This document shows positions 22,163-34,341 of a stretch of 64,000 nucleotides of DNA, one piece after another. The stretch spans positions 930,001 to 994,000 of the forward strand of contig BRON01000015.1 of NCBI GenBank assembly GCA_024345305.1, written 5' to 3'. The notes under the pieces are model-generated. The model did no database searches. It saw only the letters and a program-made list of their open reading frames with translations, and had not been told where the DNA came from. The stretch is from Mrakia gelida (Eukaryota > Basidiomycota > Tremellomycetes > Cystofilobasidiales > Mrakiaceae). The stretch's first letter is position 1. Each line of letters starts with the position of its first letter. The position numbers and the translations under genes were made by a program.

Positions 22163-22571
22163 GAGGATCTGAAGAGCAAGCGCTGCGGCGTCGAAGTGCT
22201 GGAAGAGTCGATTCAAACGACCGACGCGTCTCGCTCGACGTTCAGCCCTCCCTCCTTGCCCTCCTCCTCACCGACGAAGAAACCTCAAGATGGCTCTCAG
22301 AACTTGACCGAACTGAAGAGGGTCTCCTTCTCTCACCCTGCGACCGCTTTCCGAGATCATTCCAGCAATTTTCTCCACTCGGATCGGACGCGTTCCCTTC
22401 CGCTGCGCTCTCGAGAGTAAAATCGCTTGGGGAAGGCCAAACTCGTTCCCTTCTCTCCACCACCTCCCTCCCTCCCTCCCTTCCCTTCTCCGACGTACGT
22501 CCCTCCCCTTCTCTTCCTTCGTCTTCTCAGCACTGAAAGCTAACGGACCTTGATGTTTCTGCTCTTCTAGC

Positions 22572-25189
22572 ATGTCCTCCTCCCTCAACATCCCCTCGAA
22601 AGCCAACGGAGTCCCCCAGACTCCTGCCAACTCGTTCGCCTCTCCTTCTGGACTCACCACCGCTGGAGCTTCGTCTACCCAGCCCACCGTCGAGGACGTC
22701 GCCGAGGAGGGAAGCGAGGAGGAGACCGAGCAGACCCCCGCGTCTCTGTTGGCCAACGTGAGTTCGAGCAGGAGAGGGAAACGGAGAGGGGAAGGGAAGG
22801 AAGGGGACGTGAGGATGGCTGAGCTGGTTCGAGGGAGCTCGATCAAGGGATGGGGAGAGTCTTTTGGGATAAAGCTCCCTGAAGGCATCATGCTGGAGGA
22901 GAAGTTGCTCAGCTCGTGCGAGAACGAGCGAGGACTAGAGCTGTCGAGATGGAAGAAAATGAGCTCAACCTTCAGCTCGACCCTTCCCTCCCTTCCTTCC
23001 TCCCCTTCCTTCCCCAACGCCGACCTCTTCCGATATCCCGCTCTCTCACTTCCACAGCAAGCTGACCACCACCTTCCTTTTGGCCCGCTCAGAACCCCGC
23101 TCTCGCTGCTCTCGTTCAGTCCAAGCTCTCGGGCCTCGTTGGAAAGTCCTCGGGCTACATCGAGAAGTGAGTCCTTCCCGTTCTGGCTGGTTCGTCGAGG
23201 TCGAGGAGCTGGGAGCTGATGTCCTCCTGTACGTTCTTTGGTTCGTTCCAGCCTCCCTGCTGCCGTTCGGACTCGTATCAACGGTCTCAAGGGTGTTCAG
23301 GTCGAGCACGCCAAGATCGAGACTGAGTTCCAGCTCGAGATCCTTGCTTTGGAGAAGAAGGTGAGTTCCCCAGTCTCTGCTGCATCTCTTTGCCTTGCCT
23401 CCTTGCTCTTGAGCCCAAAGATAGCTACATCGGATATCTGAAGCTCGGATCAGTCCTAGAATCTGCTCGTACCAATCGAATCGCGTCGGTCGCTGACTTT
23501 CTTCCATTCCCCTCCCCTTCCGCTCCCGTCTCTCCATCGCCTCAGTTCGCCACCAAGTACGCTCCCCTCTACTCTCGACGATCCGCCATCATCTCAGGAG
23601 AGGTCGAGCCCACTGCCGAGGAGATCGCTGCCGGAGAGGCTGCCGATTCCGACGACGAGGACGAGGAGGCTAGGGTTTCGGAGGTCGAGGACGACGAGGA
23701 AGCCGTCAAGGGTATCCCCCAGTTCTGGCTCACTGCTCTGCAGAACCACCAGGGTATCGCAGATTTGATCACCGAGAGGGACGAGGAGGTGAGTCGATTG
23801 ATCTGCGTGCAACGCGAGGGAGACAGTGGAGAAGAGAGAGCGAGAGAGCTGACCTCTTGGTTCGTGTTCGTTCGCCTCAGGCCCTCGAGTCCCTGACCGA
23901 TATCAAGCTTGCCTACCTCGAGGACGCCCAGCCCGGATTCAAGCTCGTCTTCAAGTTCGGACCCAACTCTTTCTTCGAGAACGCTGAGCTTGAGAAGACC
24001 TACTACTACCAGGAGGAGGTCGGATACGGAGGAGACTTCGGTGCGTCCTCTCTCTTCGCACTAGCTTTGGAGAGACCGAGATCCGAGAGCTGACTTTGTT
24101 ATCGTTGTGCTTGCGTTCAGTCTACGAGCGAGCTGAGGGAACTGCTATCACCTGGAAGGCCGATCAGGACCTTACCAAGGTGAGTTCCGTTTCGAACGAG
24201 CTCGCTCCTCCCGTCTCGTTTCCCTTCCGCTCGAGCTGACCTTCCCGAACCTCTCATCTTCGTCTTTCACAGACCGTCGAGGTCAAGAAGCAGAGGAACA
24301 AGAGTCCGTCCATCGTCCCTTTTCCTTCCTCTCTCACTCGACGTCGACTTCGACCTCAACTCTCCTCCCCGAACGCGAAGTCACGAAGCTCACCTCCTCC
24401 CCTTCCCTTCCTTCTTTCCTTCCCCGCCTTCCTCCACTACAGCCACCAACAAAACCCGAATCATCAAGAAGGTCATCCCCGCCGACTCGTTCTTCAACTT
24501 CTTCTCCCCTCCTTCGCCACCTACCATGGAGTCCCTCGAGGCTGGAGATGTCGATGAGGAGGAGCTCGAGGCTCTGGACGAGAGGCTCGAGTTGGACTAC
24601 CAGATCGGAGAGGACTTGAAGGAGAGAATCATTCCGTGAGTTTCAGCGTCTCATAAAGGCGACGTGTGGATGTGTGAGAGAGAGAGACGCGCTGTTCTCG
24701 AGCCGCTTCGCTGACGTCGCTTGTTTCCTTCTCCAGTCGAGCTGTAGATTTCTTCCTTGGCAAGAACTTGGGATACGAGGACGAGGGATCCGAGGGAGAG
24801 TTCGATGAGGAGGATGACTACGATGTGAGTAGCCCCTCCGACACGTGCTGGGAGATGAGGCTCGTCGAGAGAGGGAAAAGGGAGGAGATTTCGCCGAGAC
24901 GACGCGACGGGACTCGCATTCGAACGAGATCCCTGACTCCTTTTCTTCATTCTCCTTGCTTTCGCTTATACAGGAGGACGAGGATGAGGACGAGGACGAC
25001 GACGAGGCTCCCCCTCGTCGAGGTAACAAGGTCGCCGGAGCTGAGGATCCTCAAGAGTGAGTCGGTCGTTTCGCTTCCCTCCTTTCCTCCCTTTTTATCA
25101 CTCGACTTTCTTTCTTCCTTTCGCATACTGACCCTCCCGCCTCTCATTTCCTTCCGTCTTCTTCGCTCATCAGGTGCAAGCAGCAGTAA
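22572..25189 (+). CDS. NAP1: nucleosome assembly protein 1
   Basis: Eleven exons: 22572-22757, 23093-23166, 23252-23360, 23546-23788, 23881-24040, 24121-24179, 24273-24303, 24443-24635, 24737-24824, 24974-25056, 25174-25189 (413 residues). Histone H2A/H2B chaperone shuttling between cytoplasm and nucleus. Seen: the long dimerisation helix ([20 protein letters not shown] and the following residues), [76 protein letters not shown], then an acidic tail ([16 protein letters not shown]). The last exon encodes only ECKQQ plus stop, and CKQQ is the same CaaX-like end found in animal NAP1L1. A cttctag acceptor one base before the ATG indicates a 5' UTR intron. Confidence 0.95.
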
Positions 25190-25855
25190 ACCTGTCTCGA
25201 AACCCTCGCGTCTCGATCCGTTTGCTTTCTGCTCCCTCCTCTCTTTCCCACCTCACGTCTTTACTTTCTTCCCCTCGACTCAACTACCTACACTCTTCTC
25301 GTGCTCTTTCTCTTCCTTGCCCGCTCTCTTTTTTGAACCGACTTGTAGTAGGCTCCCTAGATCCGATGCTTTTGCCTCGTTCTCGTCCTCTCGTCCGACT
25401 GCAGCTTGCTCAAGCTTTGATGACGCTGAGCCCACCAGACGGTCTGCTGTTCCGCTCCCTTTGCGTGTTGCGATGCGGAAAGTCTGCAGTTGGGCGAGAG
25501 ATGAAGGCAGGAATGGAGAATCAAACTTCGACGCGTCTCGTCAAAGGATCACAGCATGAGATCTCGATGAGGATGGATGTGATCAGAGACAGAGCTTGAA
25601 AGTTATTGGACTAGGGCGTACAGGAGATGAGAAGGAAGAAGAGGTACTTAGAAAAGGAGCAGAGAAAAATCGAAAGAAAGGAGACAGCTCGACGACGACG
25701 CGACGAGCTCCTCGGTGACCCAACATCCGACTCGACGGATCCGTTACGGTATGGTAGCTCTTACCGTCAAAGGCAGAGTGAACTGAGGTCAGACCGAGCT
25801 AGAGGTGGTGGGACGAGAAGCGAAACCTAGCCGTCGAAAAACAAGCGACGAACCG
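25190..25855. other. intergenic, convergent 3' flanks
   Basis: About 670 bp between the NAP1 stop and the minus-strand gene stop at 25856. No exon supported. GACGCGTC near 25537. Confidence 0.5.
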
Positions 25856-26793
25856 TCAATCGTGGTACTTCCAGATCATCTGAGTGGTTGGAGTCTTTCC
25901 AGCAACTCCGAGGTAGTCCGGATCCCGGATCTGGCGGAGAGAGAGAGAGGTGATGAGCTGAAGCAACAGCAGATAGAGAGGGATCTCGTCGGCGCGTCCT
26001 CACCTTCGTTCTCTTCCAAGGCGGTAACGAAAGCTCGCGTTCCTCATCTTGGTCGGACGAATCTCGAATCTCCTCTGCTGCCTCGTCGTTCTCCCTGAGA
26101 TACTCCTCCCCTCCCGCTCCGTCCGAGAAAGAGGGAGAGGAGGGCCTACGACGAGGGCTAGCTCGAGGAGAGCCAACGTCCGAACGATGCTCGTCGACCA
26201 TAACATCCGCTTCCTCCTGGTCACCGAGCTCATCTAGACCCCAGTCCCTGTCGCCGTCGTCGTTCCCAAAATCATCTACCACCTCTTCCTGCCTTGATGA
26301 AGTGAGAGGCCAGGCGTGAAAGATCGCACGAGCAAAGCTGGAAAGCGAGCTCTTCGGGAGAAAACGCAAGGCAGGGACGGACTCACACCACCAGGACGAC
26401 CAGCAGCAACCTTCAGAACAGAGGAACACATGCGAGTAAGCGTCTTCAGTCCACTGTATCCTTAGAAGTCCGCAAGAAGACTGGAACGAGCTCGACCCAA
26501 AACGCAAAGACTCACCCTCGCCTCCCCTGCCTGCCTCGCCGACTTCGTCCAATCGTCCAGAAATTCCTTCTTCAAGTGATCACTCTCCCTCGAGAATTCC
26601 TTCATCATCCAAAGGTAGAACTTCTTCTCCTTCTCGGTGAGGGGAAGAGCGCGAGCTCCATCCTGTTCCTTTATTCGATACTGTACAACTCGTCCGCGGT
26701 GTAGCGTTGAGGGTCGGCGAGGATCCTGCTGTCGATGAGATGAGCTTGGAGGGTCATGGAGAGATCGGAGACGTTTTCGAGGTTGAGGGGCAT
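25856..26793 (-). pseudogene. unrecognised gene with broken or unresolved frame
   Basis: Three coding-looking stretches on the minus strand do not join cleanly. (a) 26793 to about 26690: MPLNLENVSDLSMTLQAHLI... then ADPQRYTADEL. (b) about 26690-26516, shifted by one base: YRIKEQDGARALPLTEKEKK, then FYLWMMKEFSRESDHLKKEF. (c) from about 26470: GLKTLTRMCSSVLKVAAGRP, spliced (gtgagt after 26387, cag acceptor before EEVVDDFGND) to an acidic region, then ending PWKRTK / IRDPDYLGVAGKT...IWKYHD at 25930-25856. Stretches a-b need one extra base. Stretches b-c do not agree in phase at the gtgagt donor (26515). A weak gtctcc donor after MPLNLEN would bypass the first problem. It may be a decaying gene, a sequence error, or a structure I cannot resolve. 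Family unknown. Confidence 0.4.
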
Positions 26794-27806
26794 GGCGTTG
26801 AGAGAGGGAGGAAGATAGAAGGGAGTAGGAGTGGAAGGAAGAAGATGGGCGTTGAGAGGAAATCGAAAGAGCTGACGCGGTGGAGTGGCCGAGCCAGGAG
26901 GGTTTGACCCTCGCTACCGAGGCCTCGGTCTAAACTTTAGAGGAAATGGTATCAGGGGGTAGATGAGTTGTCCACCGTCACGAAAAGTAAACGTTGTAAG
27001 TGTGAGCCAGAGAAGGAAAGAAACAGAGAAGCCGACGCGTCGAGCTTTCGCTCGTCATCTGCATTCTCGCAACGGGAGTTCCCTACTCCTTCCACGACAG
27101 GTCAGCGTCGAGTACTAAATCTCAATTCAAGATCTCGAGACTCAGCCTGATCCAAGGCCGAAGCACGAACCGGAAGACGCGTCTCAGGTGTGTCTCATCG
27201 TCGCGTCGCCTCGCTTCGCCCACCACGTCTTCTTCCTTCGACCATCAAGCTCCTCCTTGCCACATCCAACCCTACCCCCGTCCTACTACTCTCGTACCTC
27301 AAACTGGCGCCCTTCAGTCGTCGCTCGCTCTCCCAGCCTTCCGAACGCGTCTCGCTCTTCGCCCGGCCCTCCCTCAGTTCGAGCCAAAAGCAAAACCAGT
27401 TCGGATCCTCTCGAACCGAATTGAACACGATCTCAGCTTCTTTCCCAGCGCAGGCTAGCAATCTAGGAATAGCGACGGAATGAATGCTAGGTTGAATGAA
27501 AAGCGAGAGTGGGTCGGTCGAACGAAAGGAACGAAAGTCGAGACGCGTCGTAAAGATCAAGAAAGGGAAAACGAGAAAAGATGCAACGAAATGTCCAGAT
27601 AATACGCAGTGAGAGCGAGAGCGAGAAGTAAGATGAAGTGGTTCAAGATGAGAGAGGGTATCTAAGTGAAGGTGAAGCAGAGCAAGAACGAAAAAAACGA
27701 GAACCACGAACCGAAACCGAAAACTAACGAGCGTCCTCACCTCACCTCCCTCCCCCCCTCCCCCCCTCCCCCCTCAACCCACCCACCCTCCACCTCATCA
27801 CTTCGC
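26794..27806. other. intergenic, no gene seen
   Basis: About 1 kb. Several GACGCGTC palindromes (near 27031, 27178, 27541). Open frames on both strands lack splice or family support. The stretch 27740-27800 is C-rich (ccccctcc repeats). Confidence 0.4.
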
Positions 27807-30800
27807 TTAACTCTCCCCCGCCACTCCCCTCCTCCACCTATCGACCTTCTCCTCCGGTCTCGGCCCTTGAGGAGGAGGCATCGCCATCCCCATCCCACCC
27901 ATCCCCATCCCGCCCATCCCCATTCCCATCCCGTTCATCCCCAACATCCCACCCCCACCACCCATCATCATGCTCTGCCTAACCTGGAACTCATGCATCT
28001 GCTGCTGCTGCTGCATCATCGCCATCTGATGCTGCTGAGCCATGTAGATCTGCTGGAGATGTTGAGCTTGAGTGAGTCCGAGGGGGAGGTCGTCGTCTTC
28101 GTTGGAGGGGTGTTGTTGGTGTTGGTAGGAAGAGGTTCGAAGACCGAGAGGGACGTCGTCTTCGTCTTCGTCGTTGCCGGTGGGAGGTTGGTTGGAGTTG
28201 GAAGTGGTGCGAAGAGTAGGTACGGTAGCGGAGGAAGCTTGTCGATCTCGTTTCTCCTTGAGGATCTGAGCGAGCGGTCGTTCTTCCTCCGAGTCGTCGT
28301 CGTCGTCCGAAGGAGGAGGTTTGGTTACTGAGATGAAGGAGCGAGAGGAAGGGAGGTTGTACTGAGCTGCGAGAGGGACTTCGTCGTCGGAGGAATCGTC
28401 CGCTGCTGCTGTTTTGGTGACGACGGGTGGTTGAGGAGACGCACGTCTTCGTCGAGGAGTTCCATTCTCGCCTCCTTCGTCCTCGTCGCTGCTAGCGAAC
28501 CAAGTCCCGATTCCCAACCCTCCACTCGTCCTTCGACCTTCCCCATCCTCTCCACCAGCGCCAGACGTTCGTCCCTTCTTCGTTCGACGCGTCGCCTGAC
28601 CCGAACCGAGATCGTCCCCTCCTCGTTCCTCCTCTCGAGCCTCCCAGTCCGAGTCCGAGTCGTCGTCGGTGGGTCGGCGGAGCATCTGGGAGATCGGTCT
28701 CGAAGGCGAGTGTTCCAGAAGAGCAAGGGTAGGAGGGAGAGCTGAGATCCGAGTGTCGCTTGGGGAGGTAGGGAGAGGAGTATCGACGGCGAGTTGAGTT
28801 GATCCGTTCGGGCTCGTAGGAGGAAGAAGGGACGATGATCCTCCAGGCGACATGATGAACGACAACCTCGACCTCCTCTTCCCCTGCTTCTTCTCCAACT
28901 TGAGTCTCTTCTTCTCCTCCTCGAGAGCGACCTTGACCCTCTGCTCCTCCTGCCTCTTCTCAGCTCGTTCAGCTTCCTCCCTCTCCTCTGCTTCCCTCTG
29001 ACGCGTCTCCTTCTCCCACAGCTCGTCGATTCCGAAGACCGAGTTCCGTTTCTTGGGCATGCCTGGTCGAGCGTTGGGATCGCCGGGGTTGAGGAGCGTG
29101 TTGGGTCGAGCGGGGTTGATTTCGTCGCTGAGAAGGTCGTGGAGGGATTGAGGAGAGGTAGAAGAGGCGGGTCCTCCAGGGAGAGTAGGGTTGAGATGGA
29201 TCGAACCGGCCATGGAGTTGGGTCGTTGGGAGTTGAACGAGCCGGAGGATTTCGTTCGAGTGAACATGGCTGGTCGGGAGTCGCCAGCGAAGACTCTGAG
29301 GATCGACGACGAAGGAGACGAAGGGAAGAGAGGAACAAAATGGGTGGAGAAGAGACAGTCAGGTCTCGCGAAAGAAAGAAAACGGGTCTGTTCGACGAAG
29401 AGGGGGAAACGAGAAACGACTCACCTCTGCTTCGACTTCAACGCCAACTTCCTCTCCTCCAACACCTCCATCAAACTCCTCCCATACAGGCTCCCCGGTC
29501 CTCTATAATTATCCTCTCCTCTCCCACCCAGCCCAGCCCCACCCACCACACTCTCCAACCCAGCATCCTCATCCAACTCCCACCCCCTCGCTCCCTCCTC
29601 CAACGCCCCACCCATGAACTCCCCTCCCCTCTTCCCGTCCACCACCAAACTAGCCCTGAACGTCTTCTGCGCCAAGGAGAGTCTTTTTTGAGGCACTCCG
29701 AGCGCTGCAGCAGCTGCTACGAAGGACGAGGAGGATTTGGAGTGAACGAGAGGAGGTCGGGTTGAGAAGGACGCGGGGAGAGGGATGGAATCCGTTTGGA
29801 CGAAACCTCCTCGGGTGGAGTTGGAGCGGACTGGAGCGTGGTGTGCGCCGTTGGAGGAAGGGTCGAGTGGGGCTGGCATGACGAGGACGGGAGGGAGGAA
29901 GATCGATGAGGTTGGAGTGGTGGAAAGTCGATGGGTTTGACCGAAGTGAGCGAGCGACGACGGTCGAGTTTTGGGGTTGTTGATGCCTCGTTTCCCTGGA
30001 AGTCGACGACCCGTATCGTTCGCTTGTTGTTCGATGGATGCTCGTCGTTGTTGATCTTCCTCGTCGCCGCCGAAATCGGATCCTCCAGGAGGGACGGGGG
30101 TCATTCCTGTTCTGGACGAGATGGATTGGGATTTGGGATCGAAGCGGGATGCTCGACCGTGGGAGGGAGGAGGGACCCAACGTTCTTCTTCTACGAGTTC
30201 CTCTTCTTCGTTGTCCTCGTCGTAGTCCTCGGCGACGTACTGACTGCTTCGGAAGGACTGCCTCGACGCTCCTCCTCGCGCAACGGCGGCGACGTCGACT
30301 TCTCCTCCTCCTCCTCCGACTTGATCGTTCCTCGACAACAGATCCGGTGTCGTCCTCCCGATCTCATCCCACAAACTCCCTCCAGGAGTCCTTCTCCCTC
30401 CCTCAGGTCCATGATCCCTCTCCTCGTCGCCGAGCTCGAGATCCAGTCCTCGGAAGGGAGTCGAAGGCGAGAGAGGTCGACTGTTGGACGACGACGAAGG
30501 GAAAGGGATGGCTCGATCGTTGTAGTCTCCAGCGGTCGACCGAGGGGTGTTGCTTCCGCTCTCGTCGTGTCGGAACATGGGACGAAGGTCGAGATCTCCT
30601 CCTCCGTCGTCGAGAGGGACTCGGTCGATGAAGCTGAAGCCGGAGGAAGGTCGTCGACTGCCGTTGTCGTAGGAGAGTCGCCCCCAGCTCGATTCCGGTG
30701 TAGCTCCACTCGTTCGTCGTCGTTCGTCGAGTTCCTCGGGGTCGTGGACTTCTTCGAACTCGGGACTGTCCTGCTCCTGGGGTGAAGGGACGACGACGAT

Positions 30801-32395
30801 GGAGAGACGTCGCGACGGCTGGTCCGTTGTCGTTGGCGGTGGTCGAACTCCGTAAACTCCCTCGAACTCGACGGTCCCATCGTCCTCCTCGACGGCAGTG
30901 TCTTCCCTCGTCGGGACCTGACCCTGCTGAACGAGCTCCTGAGAAGGAGGCTTCACCCAAACGTCCCTCACCCTCTGAGCGTACCCTCCAAACTCGCCTC
31001 CCCCAACTCCAGCTCCCTCCGCTTCTCCTCCATGAGCCAACACCAAGCTCTCCCAGTCTCCCATACTAGCTGTTCTTCCCCTACCTCCGAAGCTCCTATG
31101 CGATGGTCCCTCCCCACCGAGCGATCTCGGGAGAGCAGCGATCGACTCCCTGAGCGTCTCCGAGAGCGGTCGGATCGGTTCGGCTGGAGGTTGAGGAGCG
31201 AGAGGGGAGGGAGTCTTGGGTTTCGAGGACATGAGGAGAGCTGAGAGCCGACGTTTGGGTGGAGGAGCTGGTTTGGTCGAGGAGGAGAGACGAGGATCGA
31301 AGGAGGGGACGTTGAAGAGCGCGATGGGTGCAGCGGTGTAGATTGTTGACGCTTGGGTGGAGGAGAGGGAGTTGCTGGAAGCTGACCGAGGGATGGGAGG
31401 GACCTCTGATTGCTGCTGAGCGGCGGGTTGGAGAGGGATGGTCATGGGGATGGGGTCGAGGAGGGAGGAGGAGGAGTTGAGAGGTTGGGTTGAGTGAGGA
31501 CGAGGTGGGACGTGCGCTTTGGGAGGAGCTGCGATTCGAACGGGTTGGACGTCCATCATGTCTGCTAGGACTCCTGAGATGGAGACGTTTCGTTGAGAGG
31601 ACATGGCTTTGGGTTTGATGATCTTGGGTTGGGAGACTGGAACTTGACGAGGTGTGGCTGGAGGGGAAGGTTGAGGTTGAGTTGAGGAGGAGGGAGGAGG
31701 AGTTGAGGTCGAAGCTCGATTTGGGATGGACGACGACGACGACGAGGGTTCGTGTAGGTTTTGGAGGAAGGGTGACGAGGAGCGACGGAAGTCTGGTGCT
31801 GGAGATGGTTGTTCGTTCCTCTGCTGCAAGGAGGGAAGGAGATAAGGGAAGGTCAGCTCGCTCTCTCTTGTTGAAGGAAGGTGAAGCTGACCTCTTCCCC
31901 CCCCCCCCCCCCCCTTCCCTCCTTCGCTCCCTCGCCGCGCCTTCTCACGCTCTTCTTTCTCCTTCTTGTGACTCACCATCTCCCTCTCCCTCTCTTGTTC
32001 TTGCTCCCTCTCCAACTGCTCGTCCTCTTCCCTCTCCCTTTCGGCCTGTTCTTCCCTCTCTCTCGTCCAATCTCTCCTGACTGGTTTCCTCCTCTTGTCG
32101 GGACTTTGAGCGTTCACACTCGACATGATCGCAGACTCCTTGGCAAACTTGCGCTCAGTAGTGTACGGAGAGTCATTGTCGTACTCTGTGAGACCCGAAC
32201 CAAAGAGAGAGAGAGGGAGAGATCAGCTTGGAGAGTGAACGGAGAAGGAGGAGGAGGAAGCGGGACTTCGAGCAAGAGCGTCGTCCCCTCCTCCTTCTTC
32301 CCCTTCGCCTCTCTGGCCAAGACCGGGAGACAAGGTAAGAAAGGTTACTAACCGATGAGTGCAGCTGCTAACTGAACACGGGAGAGCGATCCCAT
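27807..32395 (-). CDS. large low-complexity (disordered) protein
   Basis: Four exons: 32395-32353, 32185-31977, 31823-29425, 29295-27807 (1379 residues). The short first exons give MGSLSRVQLAAALIEYDNDS and then TTERKFAKESAIMSS, the most ordered-looking part. Next come a Glu/Arg-rich helical stretch (REREEQAEREREEDEQLERE) and a very long Ser/Pro/Gln/Thr-rich region. A second charged helix (EEERKRLKL-type, VKVALEEEKKRLKLEKKQGK) follows, then acidic Asp/Glu/Ser clusters, a Met/Gln stretch (MAQQHQMAMMQQQQQMHEF) and a Gly/Met repeat near the end (GMGMGMGGMGMGGMGM). No catalytic motif seen. The composition suits a scaffold or condensate-type protein, but no family is recognised. The two N-terminal exons fix the start. 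Confidence 0.65.
31897..31914 (+). repeat. C18 homopolymer in intron
   Basis: Eighteen C on the + strand inside the 31824-31976 intron of the large disordered-protein gene (so poly-G in its pre-mRNA). Confidence 0.85.
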
Positions 32396-32904
32396 CTTCG
32401 AGCGAGAAGGGAGGGGCGGGGGTGAAGAGAGAGGTGATCGTTTGGGAAGGACAGCGTTGAGTTCGAGTTGAGCTTGGACAAGGAAGGGGAGGTCACCGCA
32501 GTTGAAAGGGCTCGACTGACCTCTCGTAGAAGTCGGTTGGAGGTAGGAGAAGATACGAGATCAAGATTCAGGATTGAGTTTTGGAAGATGTGCGCGTCCC
32601 TTGTTCAGCGAGGTGGTCGCGAAGGAAGAGAAACGAGAGGACGCGTCGTCGTCGTTCGTTCGTTTCGCGATAGCTGTCTTGCTCTCACTTCCTCCTCGTC
32701 GTTTGAACGTCAGGAATCCTCAAGGGAAGTTCGATGTTCCATCTCTGCGACTTGAAACCAGCAAGAAGGAGATCGTCAAAGCCCTACCTCTTCTGCTGAA
32801 AACGAACTCGAAGGGTTCTCGCTCCTCTCGGTCCCTCTTCCTTCCACCAGCGAAGCCGAAACGCTCAGTGAAACTTCATTCTTCAAAGATTCCTTCCTCA
32901 AACC
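32396..32904. other. intergenic
   Basis: About 510 bp between the start of the disordered-protein gene and the bS18m stop. No exon supported. GACGCGTC near 32640. Confidence 0.4.
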
Positions 32905-34178
32905 CTACTTCTTCACCTCCCCTTCCTCCACCAACCCAAACACCCCACTCCCCTTCGGCGGCTCAATCGCCCCCTTACTAAACCCAACAATCCTCCCCAT
33001 CCCCACCCCCCCCGTCGATCCCATCGCACTCAACCGACTCTGCAGCGGCATCCCTCCCCCCGGTCCTCCCATCCTCCTAGCCTGCCTTTCAGCACTCCAA
33101 GGAACCGTCCCAACCGCAAACGGATCCTTGTTCTGCCACCGATGCATCAACCCCATCGCCATACTCCTCCTGATCCCTTTCCCAAGCTGCTTCATCGTAG
33201 CTCGAGTCAACCCCGTTTCAGCTCTTCCTTTGATTCGACCGATGTCGGAAACGAAGGAGGAGAGCAAGCGAGAGTTCTTGTACTCGAAGACGGGGTTGAT
33301 CCGGAGTCGGTGGAAGGGGTCGATGAGGATGGCTTCGGAGTTTTTGGGTCCTAAGATGGCTTTGGGGGGACGGTAGTTGGGTTCCAGGAGGTTTTTGGAG
33401 CGGGAGAGTTGGGCGGGGGCGAGGATCTGGGTGGGGAGGGGGGGGGGGGGGGGGGCAGGGGAAGGGTAGGAAGGGAGGGAGGAGGGAGGGTTAGCTTGGG
33501 AGGTGAGGAGAGAAAGGAGCGTCGTTTTTGAGGCTGAGCTCGGAGGAAAGGCGAGGCGAAAAAGAGTGGAAGCATGGTGAAGATACATAGAGCTCCTGCG
33601 AGTGATCTTGTGAAGATCACCACATTTCGGAAGCTCTGAGGTCGAAGCAGAAAAGGGGGAAGGACGTCGCTCTCTCCCCTTCGCTCCTCTCCTTCCCTTC
33701 CTTCCTCCCTTCGAGACTTTGTCCCTCCCAAGGCCGGTCGATATCGAACGAAGCGAGATCCAACTCACATCTCCCTTGTTCAACAACCTCTTCTCCTGCT
33801 CGGGAGTCTTCTCAACACCAGGCTTCCCTCCTGAGAAACAGCAGCGCAAAAGAAAGAACGAAGGAAGGGAAGGAAAGAAGGTCAGCTTTCGATCTCTCTC
33901 TTGTCTCTTCTCTCTTCGCTCGTCCAAAGCGCATACACCCCACTCTCTACTCCAGACCCTAATCAAGCGATGAAAGAGAGCATTCACTCACGTCGTTCGT
34001 TTACTCTTGGAGGAGCGAAGGGGGAGTGGATCGTGACGGGTCGGTAGTAGGCTCGAACGAGGGAGGGACCGGAGAGAGACGAGGAGGAGGAGGAAGAGTG
34101 AGAGGAGGAGGGAGAGACTGCTGAGGAGAGGAGAGGGCGAGAAGCCGCTTTGGAGGTGGTGGTGAAGAGGAGGGACAT
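32905..34178 (-). CDS. RSM18: mitochondrial small ribosomal subunit protein bS18m
   Basis: Three exons: 34178-33992, 33830-33769, 33426-32905 (256 residues). The N-terminus MSLLFTTTSKAASRPLLSSA... is Ser-rich, basic and acid-free, a presequence. The S18 domain sits in exon 3: ILIDPFHRLRINPVFEYKNS, LLSSFVSDIGRIKGR, TGLTRATMKQLGKGIRRSMA, GLMHRW. This keeps the bacterial S18 order: Y-N..LL..F.s..G.I..R..TG, then Q..l..aIkrar. The C-terminus is extended with Gly/Met-rich and basic sequence, as in fungal homologs. Acts in the mitoribosome small subunit. The second intron (342 nt) is long for this window and contains a G18 tract. Confidence 0.85.
33438..33455 (+). repeat. G18 homopolymer in intron
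   Basis: Eighteen G on the + strand within the second intron of the bS18m gene, close to its 3' splice site, so the acceptor is preceded by poly-C in the transcript. Confidence 0.85.
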
Positions 34179-34341
34179 GGTGAAACCGCTCGAGTGAGGG
34201 AGTGAGTGAGTGATGGATGAGGAAGAAAGGTCGAGCTCGACTGATCTCTCTTCCTCCCACTCGAAAGGAAAAGTCGAGTCGTCGTCGAGTTGGGTTCGGG
34301 ACCTCCCTCCCAACCACCTCATCAACTTTTCCTTATCCAGG
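34179..34341. promoter_or_regulatory. 163-bp bidirectional promoter (bS18m / eIF2B-gamma)
   Basis: The start codons of two divergent translation-related genes are 163 bp apart. A cttatccag acceptor-like site sits one base before the eIF2B-gamma ATG, so part of this may be a 5' UTR intron. No TATA box seen. Confidence 0.5.

Noticed and set aside
26875..26955. Possible tRNA-Ser/Leu start (ggagtggccgag)
   Set aside because: No T arm or matching acceptor 3' strand follows; the perfect gaggg/ccctc hairpin has a 5-nt loop only.
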